This document shows positions 1 through 13,400 of a stretch of DNA of 26,403 nucleotides, one piece after another. The notes beneath the pieces were generated by a model. That model worked only from the letters and a program-made list of their open reading frames with translations. It was not told the DNA's origin and did no database searches. How positions within the stretch are numbered: the first letter of the stretch is position 1; the number at the start of each line of letters is the position of its first letter. Source of the stretch: Phallusia fumigata (lineage: Eukaryota > Chordata > Ascidiacea > Phlebobranchia > Ascidiidae); NCBI GenBank assembly GCA_008931825.1, contig QXVZ01007503.1, forward strand, positions 1-26,403, written 5' to 3'. A program made the position numbers and the translations under genes.

Positions 1-2828
1 TGAAATTGAAAAGGGACGAGCAACGATTCGCAAACTGCTAGAGAATGCCGTCCAGGTTGAATTGGCCACCATCCCTCCCTATTTCACAGCTTGGCTCAGC
101 TTGAAGACAGAGGAGTCTCGAAACCTACACATTGCTAAGCTTATCAAGTCAATTTATACTGAGGAGATGTTACACATGTCGCTAGCTGGCAACCTGCTTA
201 ACTCGGTAAGTCAAAGTTCAATGGGTTGTCAATAGGCTAAGTTCAATCTCAACCTTCTGTTCTGTAAGCACCTGTGGTTTGAATTTCAAAACCAGCGTTT
301 CTTGATGGGGTTGCTAATACGGATAGGAATGCAATGTGGAACCACTGGGGTTGCGAGTACTTGTGTAAATGAAATTTTGTGAGCACTTCTACACTAAACC
401 ATTCGCAGGCCTGTTCACAAATAAAAAGTCTCCAGAGTATTCACATGCTAGGAAGGCACAAAGTATGAAATTCAGTCTGCGAACAGATATGATTTCATCC
501 CCCTAAGTTCTATTTTGTAAACTACACGAGCTTAGCAATTTCAAAGGCATCGTTTTGTCAGGTCTTATTGTAAAAAATGCTAAAAAACGAGACAAAACTT
601 AGAATAACGTTTTTTGTTAGGTTGGAGGTACGGTAAACTTGACAGACATGAGCCAACTACCCGCCTATCCAACTTCACTTGGAACCGGTTCCTTCTATAA
701 CTTGGCTCTTAACATTCTTCTCCCCCTCGAAAAGTTCTCAATCAGTCTTGTTCGCGATATCTTTACGAAAGTTGAGAACCCAAGCCCGCCAGAAGTTCAG
801 AAGGTGAAAAACTCGGATATATTGAGCTGCAATAGTGCGACAGTATCAGATGTAGTAGTGGTAGTGATTGTGTGGTGGGGCAAAACTAAATCAAACTTAA
901 ACATTCGTGCCGTTATCGAAACAGTTTTAGTTGACACCAAATCGGATCTTAAAGGCCAAATACATTTTATTTTGACAAAGATCTTCGTAACAGACAAAGC
1001 GAAGATATCTAAAAACCTACACTTGCGAAAAAGGAATGGAAAGCAAACTAAACTATAATGGTAACACGGCCTTTAGATTNGACAAAGATCTTCGTAACAG
1101 ACAAAGCGAAGATATCTAAAAACCTACACTTGCGAAAAAGGAATGGAAAGCAAACTAAACTATAATGGTAACACGGCCTTTAGATTTTTACATGTCTTTC
1201 CTTCTTTTTTCTACCTAAAGATAAAATGAGGCATTTAAATAGATACCCATCCTCCATGGCCACATAACTTGTCGGATAACCATCCATGTTTAGTTCGATT
1301 ATATAGTATTAAGCAGCAAATTATCTTTTTTACTGGTAGGTTTTCCTCAAAATAGCCGCAGTGTGGAAGGCGTTGTCAAAAACCGGGGAGCCCCCGCCAG
1401 AGTCAAAAATGAAGTTGCTTTTAAACGAATACGATGCCTTGGGAGAAGAAAGAGACAAAATTCTGGAAACACAGGTGCTTAAAAACGTGAAAGGGGAGGC
1501 AGAACTTTGGGAGGCAATTAACTCGTTCACTAACAACCTATTGCATCCTGTCGCACAACTAACCAAGACTATAGGGAGTTTGTATGCCAAAATTCTCATC
1601 AACATCGCATACTTGGAGTCTTGCCTGCAACTTCAACGATTGGAGTCAGGTGGCAAAAGTGGAGGAACTCTATTTGTCGGCGACGTTAGCAAACAGTTGA
1701 ACATGAGTCATTGGTACAATCCGTCTATTAGCAGTAACGTTGAGGTAAATGTCGAAGCAATCACAGAAGAAATAAAGTCGGAAGAACTGATTTTAGCCAA
1801 GTCTGGAACCAGTTTTACTGTAAGAAAAACGAAAGAGCGGGAATTGAAAAAACAACTCAATCTGACAAGCCCCTTGTTTCCTGTGGTGGACCTCAAAACC
1901 GCGATTCAAGCCGTCATTGAAATCGTTTACCAAGGTATGTTTTGTACACCTCGGTTCAATATAAGCAGTAAGTGTAATGCCGATTTAGAATCAGTGGACA
2001 CACAATCGAGTGCACCAACGCGTAGGTTTCGGATGTCTAGTGTTCGAATCAAAAACAGTTTGTCTTTTAGTGAATACATTGTAATGCAAACGTTTTACCA
2101 ATCTATACATGCACTGATAATGACAACAGCGGTTGAAACGTTTGCAATACACTGTATTCACTACATACACGCCTTCTGCCAGTAATGATTTGATTAGGTT
2201 ACTCTTCGAATACCCGACTTGTGTCCTTATGTACGTTTATTTTTCAGGCGAGGGGGGAAGTCCCTGTTCGATCTTTCGGAAATCCGGGATCGGCGTTGAC
2301 CTGAGCTACGCAAATTCGCATTATGCCAAGTTCTGGGAGATCGTCCGTGGACGCAAAGTGAAGGCGGTGGATGTCGCAGCGTTTTCGCACTTAACAGATT
2401 GCTTGAACCACTCTGACTTCGGATGCCACGACAAACAAGGACTCGACAAGCAGTTTTGCTTCGTCGGGGAGGAAATCCCCTTCGACGAGAACGGTGTTTG
2501 GCCAATCATCTCAAATCCCGGATCGCCTATTTATAGCAAAGACTCGCTAGCGTACACACTGAACAAGCAGTTCAATCTACAGTACACGCGGCTGCTTTGG
2601 TGTCTGCAAGCAGTGTTTGGTGGTGCACCATATACGATGAAAACGTGTATGAGCAATATGTACGACTTAGTTATAACCGGCAAAAAATTGGTTGCGACGC
2701 CAATAAAACCTATTTGGCCCCTGAAAGACAAATTTACGCAGGCCAATGTATTACACGCTACACCGACCTGGACGTTTGTACGTGACGCGGCCCACAAGTC
2801 CGGATTGTGCGTAGATTGGAACGGGTAG
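1..2828 (+). CDS. VioB/RebD-like ferritin-like-domain protein, copy A (5'-truncated by window edge)
   Basis: Four exons are seen: 1-205 (enters in frame at base 2), 621-803, 1340-1934 and 2248-2828 with stop TAG. They join with phases 0, 0 and 1 to give the last 520 residues. The first exon carries VELATIPPYF and EEMLHMSLAGNLL, the first helix pair and the ExxH-type metal site of the VioB-type ferritin-like domain (the family of iminophenyl-pyruvate dimer synthases). The next exon begins VGGTVNLTDM. The third ends in a helix KTAIQAVIEIVYQG, and the last starts EGGSP and contains NSHYAKFWEI, the second half of the site. The C-terminal part has GVWPIISNPG, FNLQYTRLLWCL and HATPTW, typical of the end of these proteins. 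It is roughly half identical to copy B overall and close to 90% in the first exon, with the same three intron positions. Expression and substrate are unknown. The 5' exons lie outside the window. Confidence 0.82.
974..1186. repeat. 106-bp perfect direct repeat flanking a single N (likely assembly join)
   Basis: Bases 974-1079 and 1081-1186 are identical, separated only by the ambiguous base N at 1080. The repeat lies in the copy A intron 804-1339 and has no coding role. A repeat that ends exactly at an N on one side and begins right after it on the other is what two overlapping contigs joined without merging would give. A real tandem duplication is possible but less likely. Confidence 0.85.
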
Positions 2829-4365
2829 TTTTCAAAATATTTTTTAAGCTGAGAAGCACTTATCGCTTTCGTATGGAACTGTGCTATATCAGTTTGCTAT
2901 ATCAGAATCTTCGCTTTAACATTTCTAACAGAAAACTTTGGATGATGTTTAACATGTTTAAATTACTTAAATAAAAATATAAAACTCGCAAGTGTTATTT
3001 TGATGCAAAAGTATTCTGGAATAAATGTGGTGTTGTAGCTAAAATACCACCAAGTACAATAAATATGAAGTATTCTTAACTATTTTTTCTATATATTCGG
3101 CACATTACACGGAGTCATTTGTTTGTTTATTGTTTCTATCTATTAATTCACAGCTGTATGTCGTTGCGCCGCACACTTTTTTGATCATTTTGCACCATAT
3201 TTATTCCTCATTGCAAGTTTAATTAGGATGAATTTGTATTCTTCACGACATTAGTGATGTACGACGTCACTGTACGCATTACAACAGAGTTTTAACTTGT
3301 ATTTTAACTCGCCGGAGTACAAGAAAGGTAGCCTCCCCTAATTCAAAAGAGATTGCCACTATACACTATTTACTAAATCCGCCCAGTACGGAACAAAGGG
3401 GCCTAGGTTTATAAAATTCCAAAGAGGATTAAAACTCTTTAAAAGTTATGAATACAGTGGTGGAAAAGTACATATATCCACCCTTTATTTGATTTGTACG
3501 AACCTGAGGGTAACCAGTCCAAATTAAAGCATAGTTCATGAAAATCTCAGCACTATTATATTTCGCTACATTTATTCATCGAATGTTTCATTGTTTTACG
3601 GGAATGCTCAAGCGAGCGCAGCGCTACGTCCTTTGGAATTTTAAAGAAAACAATGGGAAAAACGAGACGACAGGAAGTAATAAAGCAATATTCACTGCGG
3701 AAAACTGGAAGCGTCGATTTAGCGAAAGAACGCACCAAGTACATTGCGGCACTGGTTGCCTATCAGCATCAGTAGAGCCTACGTCAGGGGTGGTCAATAT
3801 TGTAAAGGGCCAAGACAAAAGTCTCTTAGCTCATTTCTGCATAATATTAATTGTATTTCTTTAAAAAAAAGTAGTGTATAGCATTGTTTGGACAAACCGG
3901 TGACAGTACATCGTTTGGCTAAGCAATGAAAGGGTGAGGTTGCGTTATAAAAACTGTCATTCACACTACAAAATAAAATTATATTTTGTGATTGCATATT
4001 AGCCTTACAGGAACGGTCGGAGTGGCTCAGAGGGTGTATAATGTTCAGGTCTGACCCACGACAAGTTACCGTTTTTATTAAAAACAAGCTTAAACAAATG
4101 CAGCAGACTTCTCAGCCATACAGGACAACATAAGGCATATTGTTTTCATCAGTTTATAAATGGAGGACAGAGGTCCGACAGCCCCAGGATGGCTGTTCTT
4201 AGTGGCATAGGCAGATGTAGATCAATCAATGCCGCATATCGGAAAGAAATGTGATCAGTTATGTGAAGCAAATGCAGGCTCTTCTGCATTATACATACTT
4301 TCTAAGTTCTTAAGCTATGTATTGTTTTGTACGACAGATGTTTTAGTTCAATTTTGATCTTAAAA
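2829..4365. other. Intergenic region between copy A and copy B
   Basis: The first ~250 bp hold candidate polyadenylation signals for copy A. The rest is AT-rich and has no convincing gene. The open frame at 3538-3864 has no recognisable domain and no exon-like borders. The stretch just before copy B presumably holds its promoter. A CAG at about 4335, about 30 bp before the start codon and preceded by a T-rich tract, could be a 5' UTR or trans-splice acceptor. No TATA box stands out. Confidence 0.5.
2970..3063 (+). terminator. Candidate poly(A) signals of copy A
   Basis: AATAAA occurs at 2970-2975, 3020-3025 and 3058-3063, which is 142 to 230 bp after the copy A stop codon and the expected range for a 3' UTR. 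Which one is used cannot be told from the sequence. Confidence 0.5.
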
Positions 4366-4429
4366 ATGGTGTTTCAAACTATTGGGCTTGCGTTTGTGCT
4401 GTTTTGTTTCACACTTTCCCACGCTTCGG
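4366..4429 (+). other. Copy B exon 1: signal peptide
   Basis: The start ATG at 4366 is followed by a hydrophobic core, IGLAFVLFCFTL, and then SHASG. A cleavage site after A20 fits the -3/-1 rule (S18, A20). The donor G|GTCAGT leaves one base, so the intron is phase 1. The in-frame join to the next exon at 4859 is the main support for this exon. Confidence 0.72.
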
Positions 4430-7400
4430 GTCAGTCAAATTTACTTACATAACTTCTGACAAGATATGAACCACAGATTATTTAAGTAAAGTGCCTTGTG
4501 TTTCGTCATTCGTGTTTAAATCTGTTTTGTACAAGGTAGTAGCTTCCTTCTAAGCGATTGAGCGTTGTAGGAGGGGTCACACAACTTGAGAAACCGATTT
4601 TAACAAAAATCATACTGTCAAATAAAAGCAATGGTCACGATTTCTATGAATCCTAATATCTTTTTATAATATGTATCACGAACTGGTTTTGTATGTTTCT
4701 TTAAACGAGGCTACATGTCAGCACGCTCATTTAGTCTGTCTTTTATTCATTTAAGTTGCTATTTAAGTATTTAAGTTGCTAACAGTTTGAAACATCAGTA
4801 TTTGTTTGCCAATAAACTTCGCTTGATAACCAGGCCCAATGCAGATTTTCCGTCATAGGGTATTCCCATTCGAGAAATGACGTCACCGACTGGAGCACGT
4901 GGTCATGTTGCAGCGTGACGTGCGGACAAGGGGTACAATCACGTTTTCGTGGCAAGTCAATGCTGGAGACGCGTCCTTGCTTTCGAAAGTTCTGTCCAAG
5001 TTAGTAAAATTTACGTTTTTCATCTTGTTGCTATGCGTTTCGACCGAGTGTAATTGGTATGAAATATATAAGTGTACAAGCAGTCCATGGAACTAACAAT
5101 GGTATTCCACCGCGACCAGTTTAGTTTTACTTATTACGCCCAAATAAGACCAAAATTAGAAATTGTACTTTTCTCCGTAAATCTTTCGTTTCAAGAGAGC
5201 CATTATTCAGTTAAAATATGACGTCACGAAACTAGTTTGACAACACTGACAAAAGCATCATTACAATTATGTCGAGTTGCGCATCAAACCACTAAGCCAC
5301 AACACTGCCTTTGTGTACAACCATATTATGTTCCACTATTGTACAACAGGTTACATGGATTGGCCACGGTTTCACTTTAGCGGAGAGATAGTGGTCGATT
5401 CAAGCACACTCAACAACATCAGATGTAACTACAACAGTCAGGTCTTCACCACCACCGGTCTTTCCCGGTTTACCACCTCAGAAGTGGCGAAACAGGTATA
5501 AACAAATAACTTGTTGCTTGAGTCTTTACATTCAACTGAAACCCATCCGCTGGTTGTTTAACACCTGGCCTTTATGACCTCTAAGTGCCGTTTTTGATCT
5601 TATGACGCATCTTGTTTTACCCCAATTTCTCTTCCGTTGCTTCACAAACTACATTTTTCTATCTTCGTATCTTTGGCTTGTGTATTAAATGTACAGCTTG
5701 CCGTCATTTTACACTGATGATAACAACAGTTTTTTTTACCAACGTTCGCCTTACGAGATATTGACTATATACGAACCCACTCTCTGGCAGTTATGTCTTA
5801 AATTAAAGTCAAAATCTATTTTTAACGTTAGATTGGGCTGTTAAGAAACTTAAAGGCTGTTTGCTTAGCAAAGCAAAGACCCTTTTAGTCGCGACGTCAC
5901 GCTTTGATCAGGTTACGTCTCTAAAGCCACCATTTACGTAATCGTGGAAATCTTATAAGGCCGTTTTTAACAGGTATTGAGGCTTTATTTTATATGAAAC
6001 GTTTCGTTAAGTCGTATTTATGCCAAAAATAACGCAGTTCTTGTTCAGAAAATCGACATACTTCGGTTCAAAAACGAACAGTTTAACTGGAATCCAACGG
6101 GAAGTGGACACGTGTACTTCTCCCAAACTTTTCTTTCGTCGTTTTGTTCAGGATACAACGCCTGTGACAGTTCAAACGCCATCACCGAAACAGTAGTTAG
6201 AGGTAATCCGCCCCATTCGATAAAAAATGGAACAAAAATACCAGTGACCTCGAGTAACTAATAGTTGCAGCACACTGTTCGTCGCCATTTTATGACACCC
6301 CAAACCTTTAAATGCGATTGGGACAATTGTCCTCAAAAACGATTGCTAGTAGGGGCAACACTACAGGTCTGCTTTCAAGAAAAATGGTACAAACCCATTT
6401 GAGGCCCCTAATACTTAATTGTTTGAAAATAATAATACAATTTTAGCCTAATTAACGATGTGCAGTTGACTTCCACAAATGTCTGTTTTATGATCAGTTA
6501 CAAGAGAATGCTGAAATAAATCAGTACTTAGGTATTGCATCAACAAAAAATACATATCACAACGGTCATACAATTCGCATCACAGAAAAACACCGCGCCC
6601 AGATGACCACGCCAGACCCCGATAAACAATCTGCTTGCGAGATTTGGGGAATGGTCGTCCACATCCCTGGTGTGTTGTTAGCTAACTACAGGGTGTCCGG
6701 TAGTCAACAGGACGGACACCGAAACGCCATACCACGGTCAGAGGCAAAAGGATACGCCTATGGACAAGTTGGCAGATTTAAAAGGTAAAATTGTTTGGTT
6801 CAGTTGTTTTCGATTTTTGCTAATAGAATGCAGGTATAATGGCAAAATACAAAAAAACTTATGTGTGTTTAACATAATCTGAACGTAATGCACAATTACA
6901 ATGTACCTTTTAAATCAAACACAAGAGCATGCCAACTTTTATTGATTGTTTCTAACGAAATCATAACCACAGAATATTGTTTTATAAACTGTCAAAGCCA
7001 ACATGTTTTTTACCTGAATAAAAATCTTTTCACAGCAGCATTTGTTTTTGTACCTGTAAGTCAAGTCTGCCCACCCCGCGATCCCCATGAGGCTTTCGGG
7101 CTTGTTTTTAGTGAACCTCGAGCAACGTTTTTAATTTTTTTAACATCTTTGTTTAAATTTACCAAATTTTATGTAATGCTGTTGGCAACATTATGCGAAT
7201 CACCTCGTGTTATCACAAAATTTATCAAGGCAAAAATTAGTGGCGCTACAAAATATTAAATAAACTGGATCAGTGTTTTAAATTTGAAAAAAAACGTTTG
7301 TGGCCAACAATAAATTTCCTCAAATAAAAGTGGCCTGCAACACCTAAAAGGTCGGACTGGCCTACTGTAAAGAATTTATGTTAACACCCTACACATCAGC

Positions 7401-10400
7401 CTTGTAATGACACCAATGTTTGACAGCAAACTGGAGAACATAACATGGTTCAGCTCACACCACCAAAAGCTCTTCAAAAATGTGACGTCACTCAGTATGA
7501 CGTTTGTGATTGATAAATACAACCAAGTTGCACGAACCGGGAGAGTCATTGGAACGATAGGTACGTGACGTCACTAAACTTTGAGAACAGTTTTTCATGG
7601 TTTAATTGTAAGATTAACTCACTGTACGACAAGTCGTGCTGTGCACTTCAAACTTCTTAACAACACAAGTGCTGATTTCAACAACTAGTTGAGGTTAGCG
7701 TTCTGCAAATTACTTTTTTGGGTTTCTAAAGGGAGATTGAAACGAACACAGAATGCCAGTAGCAATTTAAATATGGCGAAACTATGGGGTTACAGAATCT
7801 GTAGTGGCAAACAAAGCCCTTTACATTTAAAAGAAACTCGATATCCAGTAGCTTTGTTGGTTTGACTAAGATCAATTGGTCATGGGTTCAAATATCACCA
7901 CAGACTCAAACGTCTGGCTTGTTAGGTGTAAATCCGTTATGATTTTCTTTACTAAATACAACAAAATCTCATAATTTTTGCGTAAATATCCCGAAATCGA
8001 CCAATCACTGTAGTCTGCTCGCGGGGACAACAGCCTCACCAGAGGTTATTTTTGCTAGCCTGGTCCACATAATATAAGATGGTCTGGGTCTGGCTCAAGA
8101 ACCAAATCGAGTTTTACATATCTGATCTACGTTATTCTACTACTATGTAATCGAATATCAGGGCGATTTATTGCTCAGGTCCGACATCTAGCGACGACCC
8201 AGTAGAACAGACAGCTACGAGAATTTTAAAACATAGCGGAAGCCTTCTTCATGCTCCAATTTATCACCACCACAACAAAGGCGTGATCACACTTGATCTT
8301 TCGGGAAGCGTCAAGTCATATTTCAATGGAACACTGAAAGCTAAAAATTTATTCTTGGCAGTCACGGTTGATTGCAGGTATGACGTGGTGGTTTTCCGCA
8401 ATTAGGAGAATTGTCGATTTGAATCAATATTTTAACCAATGTGGACCGTATTGTGCAAAGGTGTCAAATCATCAACAAAGACTGCAATACTTTTCAGATT
8501 TCCTCATATTTATCCATCCGACATTTGCTCCAAAGTTATAACCGCGACATCCGGTCAAACATTCTACATTCTGGAAAACCTTTCATCAAAGTATCTCGAT
8601 GCAGGCGAAAAGTGGTTCAAAGTTTTAGGTGGAGTGGTGGATGTTGACATATCGCATGTTCCAACAGTCGTTGCTAAGTTACTTTCCAACCACCGAATCG
8701 CGATCCTGAAGAGGATCAGACATAAAAAGTATACGTAAGTGAACTCGAGATCTTTCAAGCTTTGACCAGTCCTGGGCAAGCACATGAGTTATGGTTTCAA
8801 ATCTCCTCACTGGCTCTACAATTCGCTTGAAAGGCCTTTTATGCATCGACTTAAAGCCCAGAAGGCCTGATGAGCAGGGACCATGTCGTAATGTAAATTA
8901 GCATATCCACCGTTGGGTACATTCCATAATTCATTGTTTCTCAACCGGGGGGCCGTTTGTAGGGCTTAGGGGTTCCGCGATCAATTTGCTAAAGCTGTTT
9001 TTCCATTAAACTAAGTATTAATAGGTATGACGGTGAAATATGCTTTGCAAAATATACTGACTTGATTGACGTTTGTACCTCATAATCAAAATGCAAAATA
9101 TACTGACTTGATTGACGTTTGTACCTCATAATCAAAATGCAAAATGAGGTCACTTCATCTTGTTTTTAATAATTGCTATATAAGCCTATATAGGTGCCGC
9201 GATTCATAAGTCATAGCAAAATGGCACCACAAAACAAAGGAGGTTGGGAATTCCTGCCACAGTAATATTTGCTTGCGTGTCTGGTTCAAGTCTTATTGTG
9301 TCACTAATGACTACTTGTCGGAACGTTTGAATATTTCAGCATATCACGTTTTACAACTATTTGGGCAAGAATATGTTTGATTAGGATAATATTTGGATTC
9401 TTACACCACAACATACGCAAAGCGAGCAACTTTTTTGCAACTTACAGAATATTCAAAGTCCACCTGCAAGAACTGAAGTTTGGAATCAACATTGGAGTTA
9501 TGGGCGCGCTGGTCAAACGTCTTAACGTCGGCCAATCAGAAACTTACACGCCGTTCGTATCCAAATACGGTCAACCACTGGTTGGAGCAGATTTGCAGAT
9601 GGTAGTTGCCCCCGACAGAGCTACCCTGGACTGCAATTTGAATTGCAGCTTGTAAGTTGATGTGTAAATTGGAAACCAACAAGGTTATAAATTGGAAACC
9701 AACAAGGTTATATCAAGACAAACTTAGCTATAGCAGAGTCACTTAATTTATGGTAAACAATCGACACAGTTAACCATAGAACAGTATCTCTTAATCAATG
9801 GATTATAGAGCAGTTTTTAAACCAGACAAGAAGCTTTAGTTCAAAAATTTGATTAAATATCAACTATGCTTGTGTACATACGAGATGATTCGCCAAGCTG
9901 GAAAAGGGGTTAAGAAACTCTGGTTTAACGTTTAAAAGAATGTTTAATTTTTTTAAAACATTTAGGAAATTTGCACAGTAATTGTTTGCAACGTTAATTC
10001 GTATGAACAAAATGCACTTTATGCACAAAAAAACTATTGTCACGTACAAACGTTTTGTGCAACATTTTTAAATGAGTTGCATTGGAGGTAAGAATGTGAC
10101 GTTGCCAAACGGAATTGTTCACAATAAGTAAATTACGATGTAACAAGAATGAGATGGAACAGTTGGGGAAGTACCTGCACTTAAGACTACTTAAGTATGA
10201 TACCAACACTGTTAACGTTTTGCGCTGAATACAACAGAAACAAGTCCAACAATAGTAAAGATTACAATCGTAGTTATTCAGGTTTTCAGGCAAGAGAATT
10301 GCTAATTAACAAACCTACACACCTTTGCCACATCAGGATACTTTCGGAGCCGAGGGACGCACTTCAAATACGAAGTAAATACCAACACACAAATTCATCG

Positions 10401-13400
10401 GGGATGAATTCGTTTGACCTTACAGCTGTTAAGGACCCAGGTCATCTGAGATGTGGAGTAGACGGACAACTATACGTCTTTGCTGTACAACTAAAGTAAG
10501 ATGATGTTTTCACTGAAGCTAGCATGAGCATCAAACAGCGCTTCTCTGTTACAAATTATGTGAAGACATAAAGGCAATCAAAATGTATCTTCAACAAATT
10601 AGTTTGTCAACGACAATGTAGTTTCTTGGCCTTAACCCTTTACAAACATATTTTATGAGCTGAGCAATAAATACAATATAAAACAAACATAGCCTAAGTA
10701 CAAGAACCTTACCAGAAAAATTTTCACTCACAAAGCTAAACTCCAAGCAAGAAAGATAACATTGATGTAAACTATAAACTGTTTAAAGTCTGTGTAAATT
10801 GTTTTCGTTTCTGCGACGGTTGCATTCAAAAACCAAAAAAATTTTTTTTTTTAAAACTGTTTATGCTAAATACGTACATACTTTATTCGAGCGTTTTGTA
10901 AAAAAGGAAAAATTTTACAATATCCTAGCACACAATAAACTAAAAACAACCGCATTTTATCTTTCAAAAAACAACTTGACAATGAATCCACATGTTTGTC
11001 AAACCTAAGGGACAACGTTTCATACAGGTATCATGCTGGGGGCAAAACTTACACCTACACCAACACTGACTCAACGCATTTGATCGGAGATTTTCCCGTG
11101 AGTACAATTCGCCCGCTTACTCGAATCTACAACCAAATTACTGTGAAGAAATGTCCAGGATGGCTGGACATAGAAGGTTGGTAACTGCCTTTCAAAGTTA
11201 TGCCATCAACAACGACCCATAAAATTAAATGGTCAATATTTGCAGGTTAACAGACTATGCTGAATGGCCGAATGCCTAATACTGTTACAAATATACTATA
11301 CTTTTTTATACTTTTGTATTAACTTTGTTGGGGCAGTGCTAAAAGGTACTTATTTTTTCTAGTAAAAAAACAAATTAGTAATCTATAACTTGGCTGGACC
11401 CCTTACGCCAGGGTGCCACCACCTGCATATTATAACACAGTCATAACAAAATTTACAATTAACTTCACGGATGAATTGAAACTAACCATATAAAACTTAA
11501 TTGTGTAATCACAATATCTCAGTAACAAAAAAACTTTGACCCAATGGTGGCCGACAGTGAAACAAAATCTGTTATGCGGCCGTCAAAAGCAAAAACGTTA
11601 TGCACCCATGCCTTATGCCTATACTCACACAATTAAGTGGACTACTTAGCACCATCTTTGGACTTTTGACAGCAGAAACACAATTAATAACAAAGCAAAA
11701 CGGTAAGATCAAATTAAAATTACCGTTACGAGCAGTAGTATCAACTGAAAATGGGATAAGGCGTGTCGCCGTCCCCCAAGAACTTGATCTTTCGTGGGGC
11801 CCAATGGGATCACATGCCCAAGTTTAAAAGGAACTGATCTAAAACTTGTTGAATTCTTGCAGAAATATTCGAGCAGTATTACAATCTGTACCCTGTAATG
11901 TGGCTGAACGCTATCATCGACATGCATTCGTACGAGGAGGTGAAGCAGAAAGCAAGATTGATAAAAACAGCGATGTTTGAAACAGACTTCAGTCATGCTA
12001 AGTAAGTAATGCTCTTTAACTGTCTTAACTACTACTCAAAACAAAATATACCGTTCCTTCAGTTTGAGAAAAACAAAGTCAAAACCTGCTTCCAAACCTC
12101 AAATTACAGATTCTTATTTTGGCTTTTCGCTAAAAAAAGCACTTTTCTACTATTGTCGCTACTTCAATATTCCGTTTGACACAAAGAAAAAGAAAATGAA
12201 CACAAAATATATGCGGAACATTGAAGGCTTGCCAATGTGCGTGCCGAAATTTTCAGCTGGATATACCACTGTTCTTGAATAGGGTATACTGGCAGTGTGC
12301 TTGCACGTTCAGTTGCAGTAGGATGGCTTAAAGTAGAGGTTCCCCTTATGTTTTTGGCTTGTCAACGTAAAAAGAGCGACCAGAGATTTGGACCACCAAC
12401 ATTTGAACACAAGACAGTTGCTCTTTAACACTCGAGCAGCGAATATGCAGCACTCTAACAGAAAATATGCAATGACATCATCCCGTAGGACGCCATTAAA
12501 AGAACATATGCGTCGTTAAGCAACTGCCACCATGTAGCTTAATCAAAACTGTGGGGGTTAAGATTTAATAAGTCGTGTTCATTTGTCACGTGACACTTAC
12601 GCGCAGATACATGCCCGCGTCACGTGACCTGTCGCTTAGCAAGCAGCGGTTGATATGGAACTGGATGGAATGCGGAATGAAGTTCGACACTTCAACCCCT
12701 AAACAGGGTAAGTCATGACTGCAGTTTTTTCATTAACCATTTTCTTTAACTTTCAACTATTCACTTTCAGATAGCAGTCGTTGTGCTTTTTTCTCTTTGT
12801 AGCGGCGAGTGAACTTCCGCCGCTAGAGTCGATTTTTAATGATAACCGTGTTTTTCAAACGGTCTAAAAAACTTAAATTGTGTATCGAGGTGTAAAGAGA
12901 CTTTAAAAACCAAACGCAGTTTTTAAAGGAGATTCTCGGGATTTTTAAACATAGTGACACAGTTTGTCTGTGTAAAAGAAATCACTGCTTTAGGTGTGCA
13001 AATCCGCAGTAATTTACATACAACACAACGTAATTCTTCTTTCAGATACATGTTCGGCGAGTGAAATCAAAACCATGACAAAGATGGTGAGAGACCTTCT
13101 ACAGAATGCGGTCCAAGTTGAATTGGCCACCATCCCTCCATACTTCACAGCTTGGCTCAGCTTGAAGACGGAGGACTCCCGCAACCTGCGCATTGCTCGA
13201 ATTATCAAAACCATCTACACTGAAGAGATGTTACACATGTCGTTAGCTGGCAACCTGCTTAACTCGGTAATTTCACTTTTACTATTGATTTGTTGTGTTT
13301 CTTTGTTTGTTATTGCCTAATGTTTTGGTAGTAATATTATACGTTTTTGCATCCTAATCTTCTTTGACTTATTGATTAGCTGGCTTCAATTTTATTTTGT

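Larger units (their letters stand above)
5350..12001 (+). other. Copy B exons 3-12: VioB-type N-terminal region
   Basis: Exon 3 starts two bases before TACATGGATTGG and gives MDWPRFHFSGEIVV, matching the conserved DxPRxHFxG opening of VioB-family proteins. Exon 4 has FNWNPTGSG, exon 5 EIWGMVVHIPG, exon 6 SLSMTFVIDKY and GRVIGTIG, exon 10 VDGQLYVFAVQL, and exon 12 EQYYNLYPVMWLNAIIDM. Their order agrees with the bacterial proteins as I recall them. Function of this region: poorly known in the family; in the bacterial enzymes it is part of a heme-containing protein. Confidence 0.75.

Noticed and set aside
1361-2185. Copy A exon read as one 274-codon protein with an extended end
   Set aside because: The frame after 1934 is intron read-through; the donor CAAG|GTATGT and the acceptor at 2247 restore the family sequence YQG-EGGSP.
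3538-3864. 108-codon open frame between copy A and copy B
   Set aside because: No domain, no splice-site borders that would join it to a neighbour, and overlapping minus-strand frames of similar length; likely chance.
4011-4075. tRNA-like sequence with a TGGCTCAGAGGGT box
   Set aside because: The A-box match is fair, but there is no convincing B box and no cloverleaf pairing.
6888-7259. 123-codon open frame in copy B intron 5
   Set aside because: It is AT-rich with no motif and is bypassed by the in-phase join 6784 to 7373.
7860-7930. Possible tRNA-derived element with GGGTTCAAATATC
   Set aside because: Only a partial B-box match and no stem pairing.
11600-11827. Open frame inside copy B intron 11
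   Set aside because: It lies between two well-supported exons (11176 and 11863) that join in phase without it.
12064-12282. Open frame inside copy B intron 12
   Set aside because: The exons on either side join in phase (2) across it and continue the VioB-type motif order; the frame is lysine-rich and has no domain.
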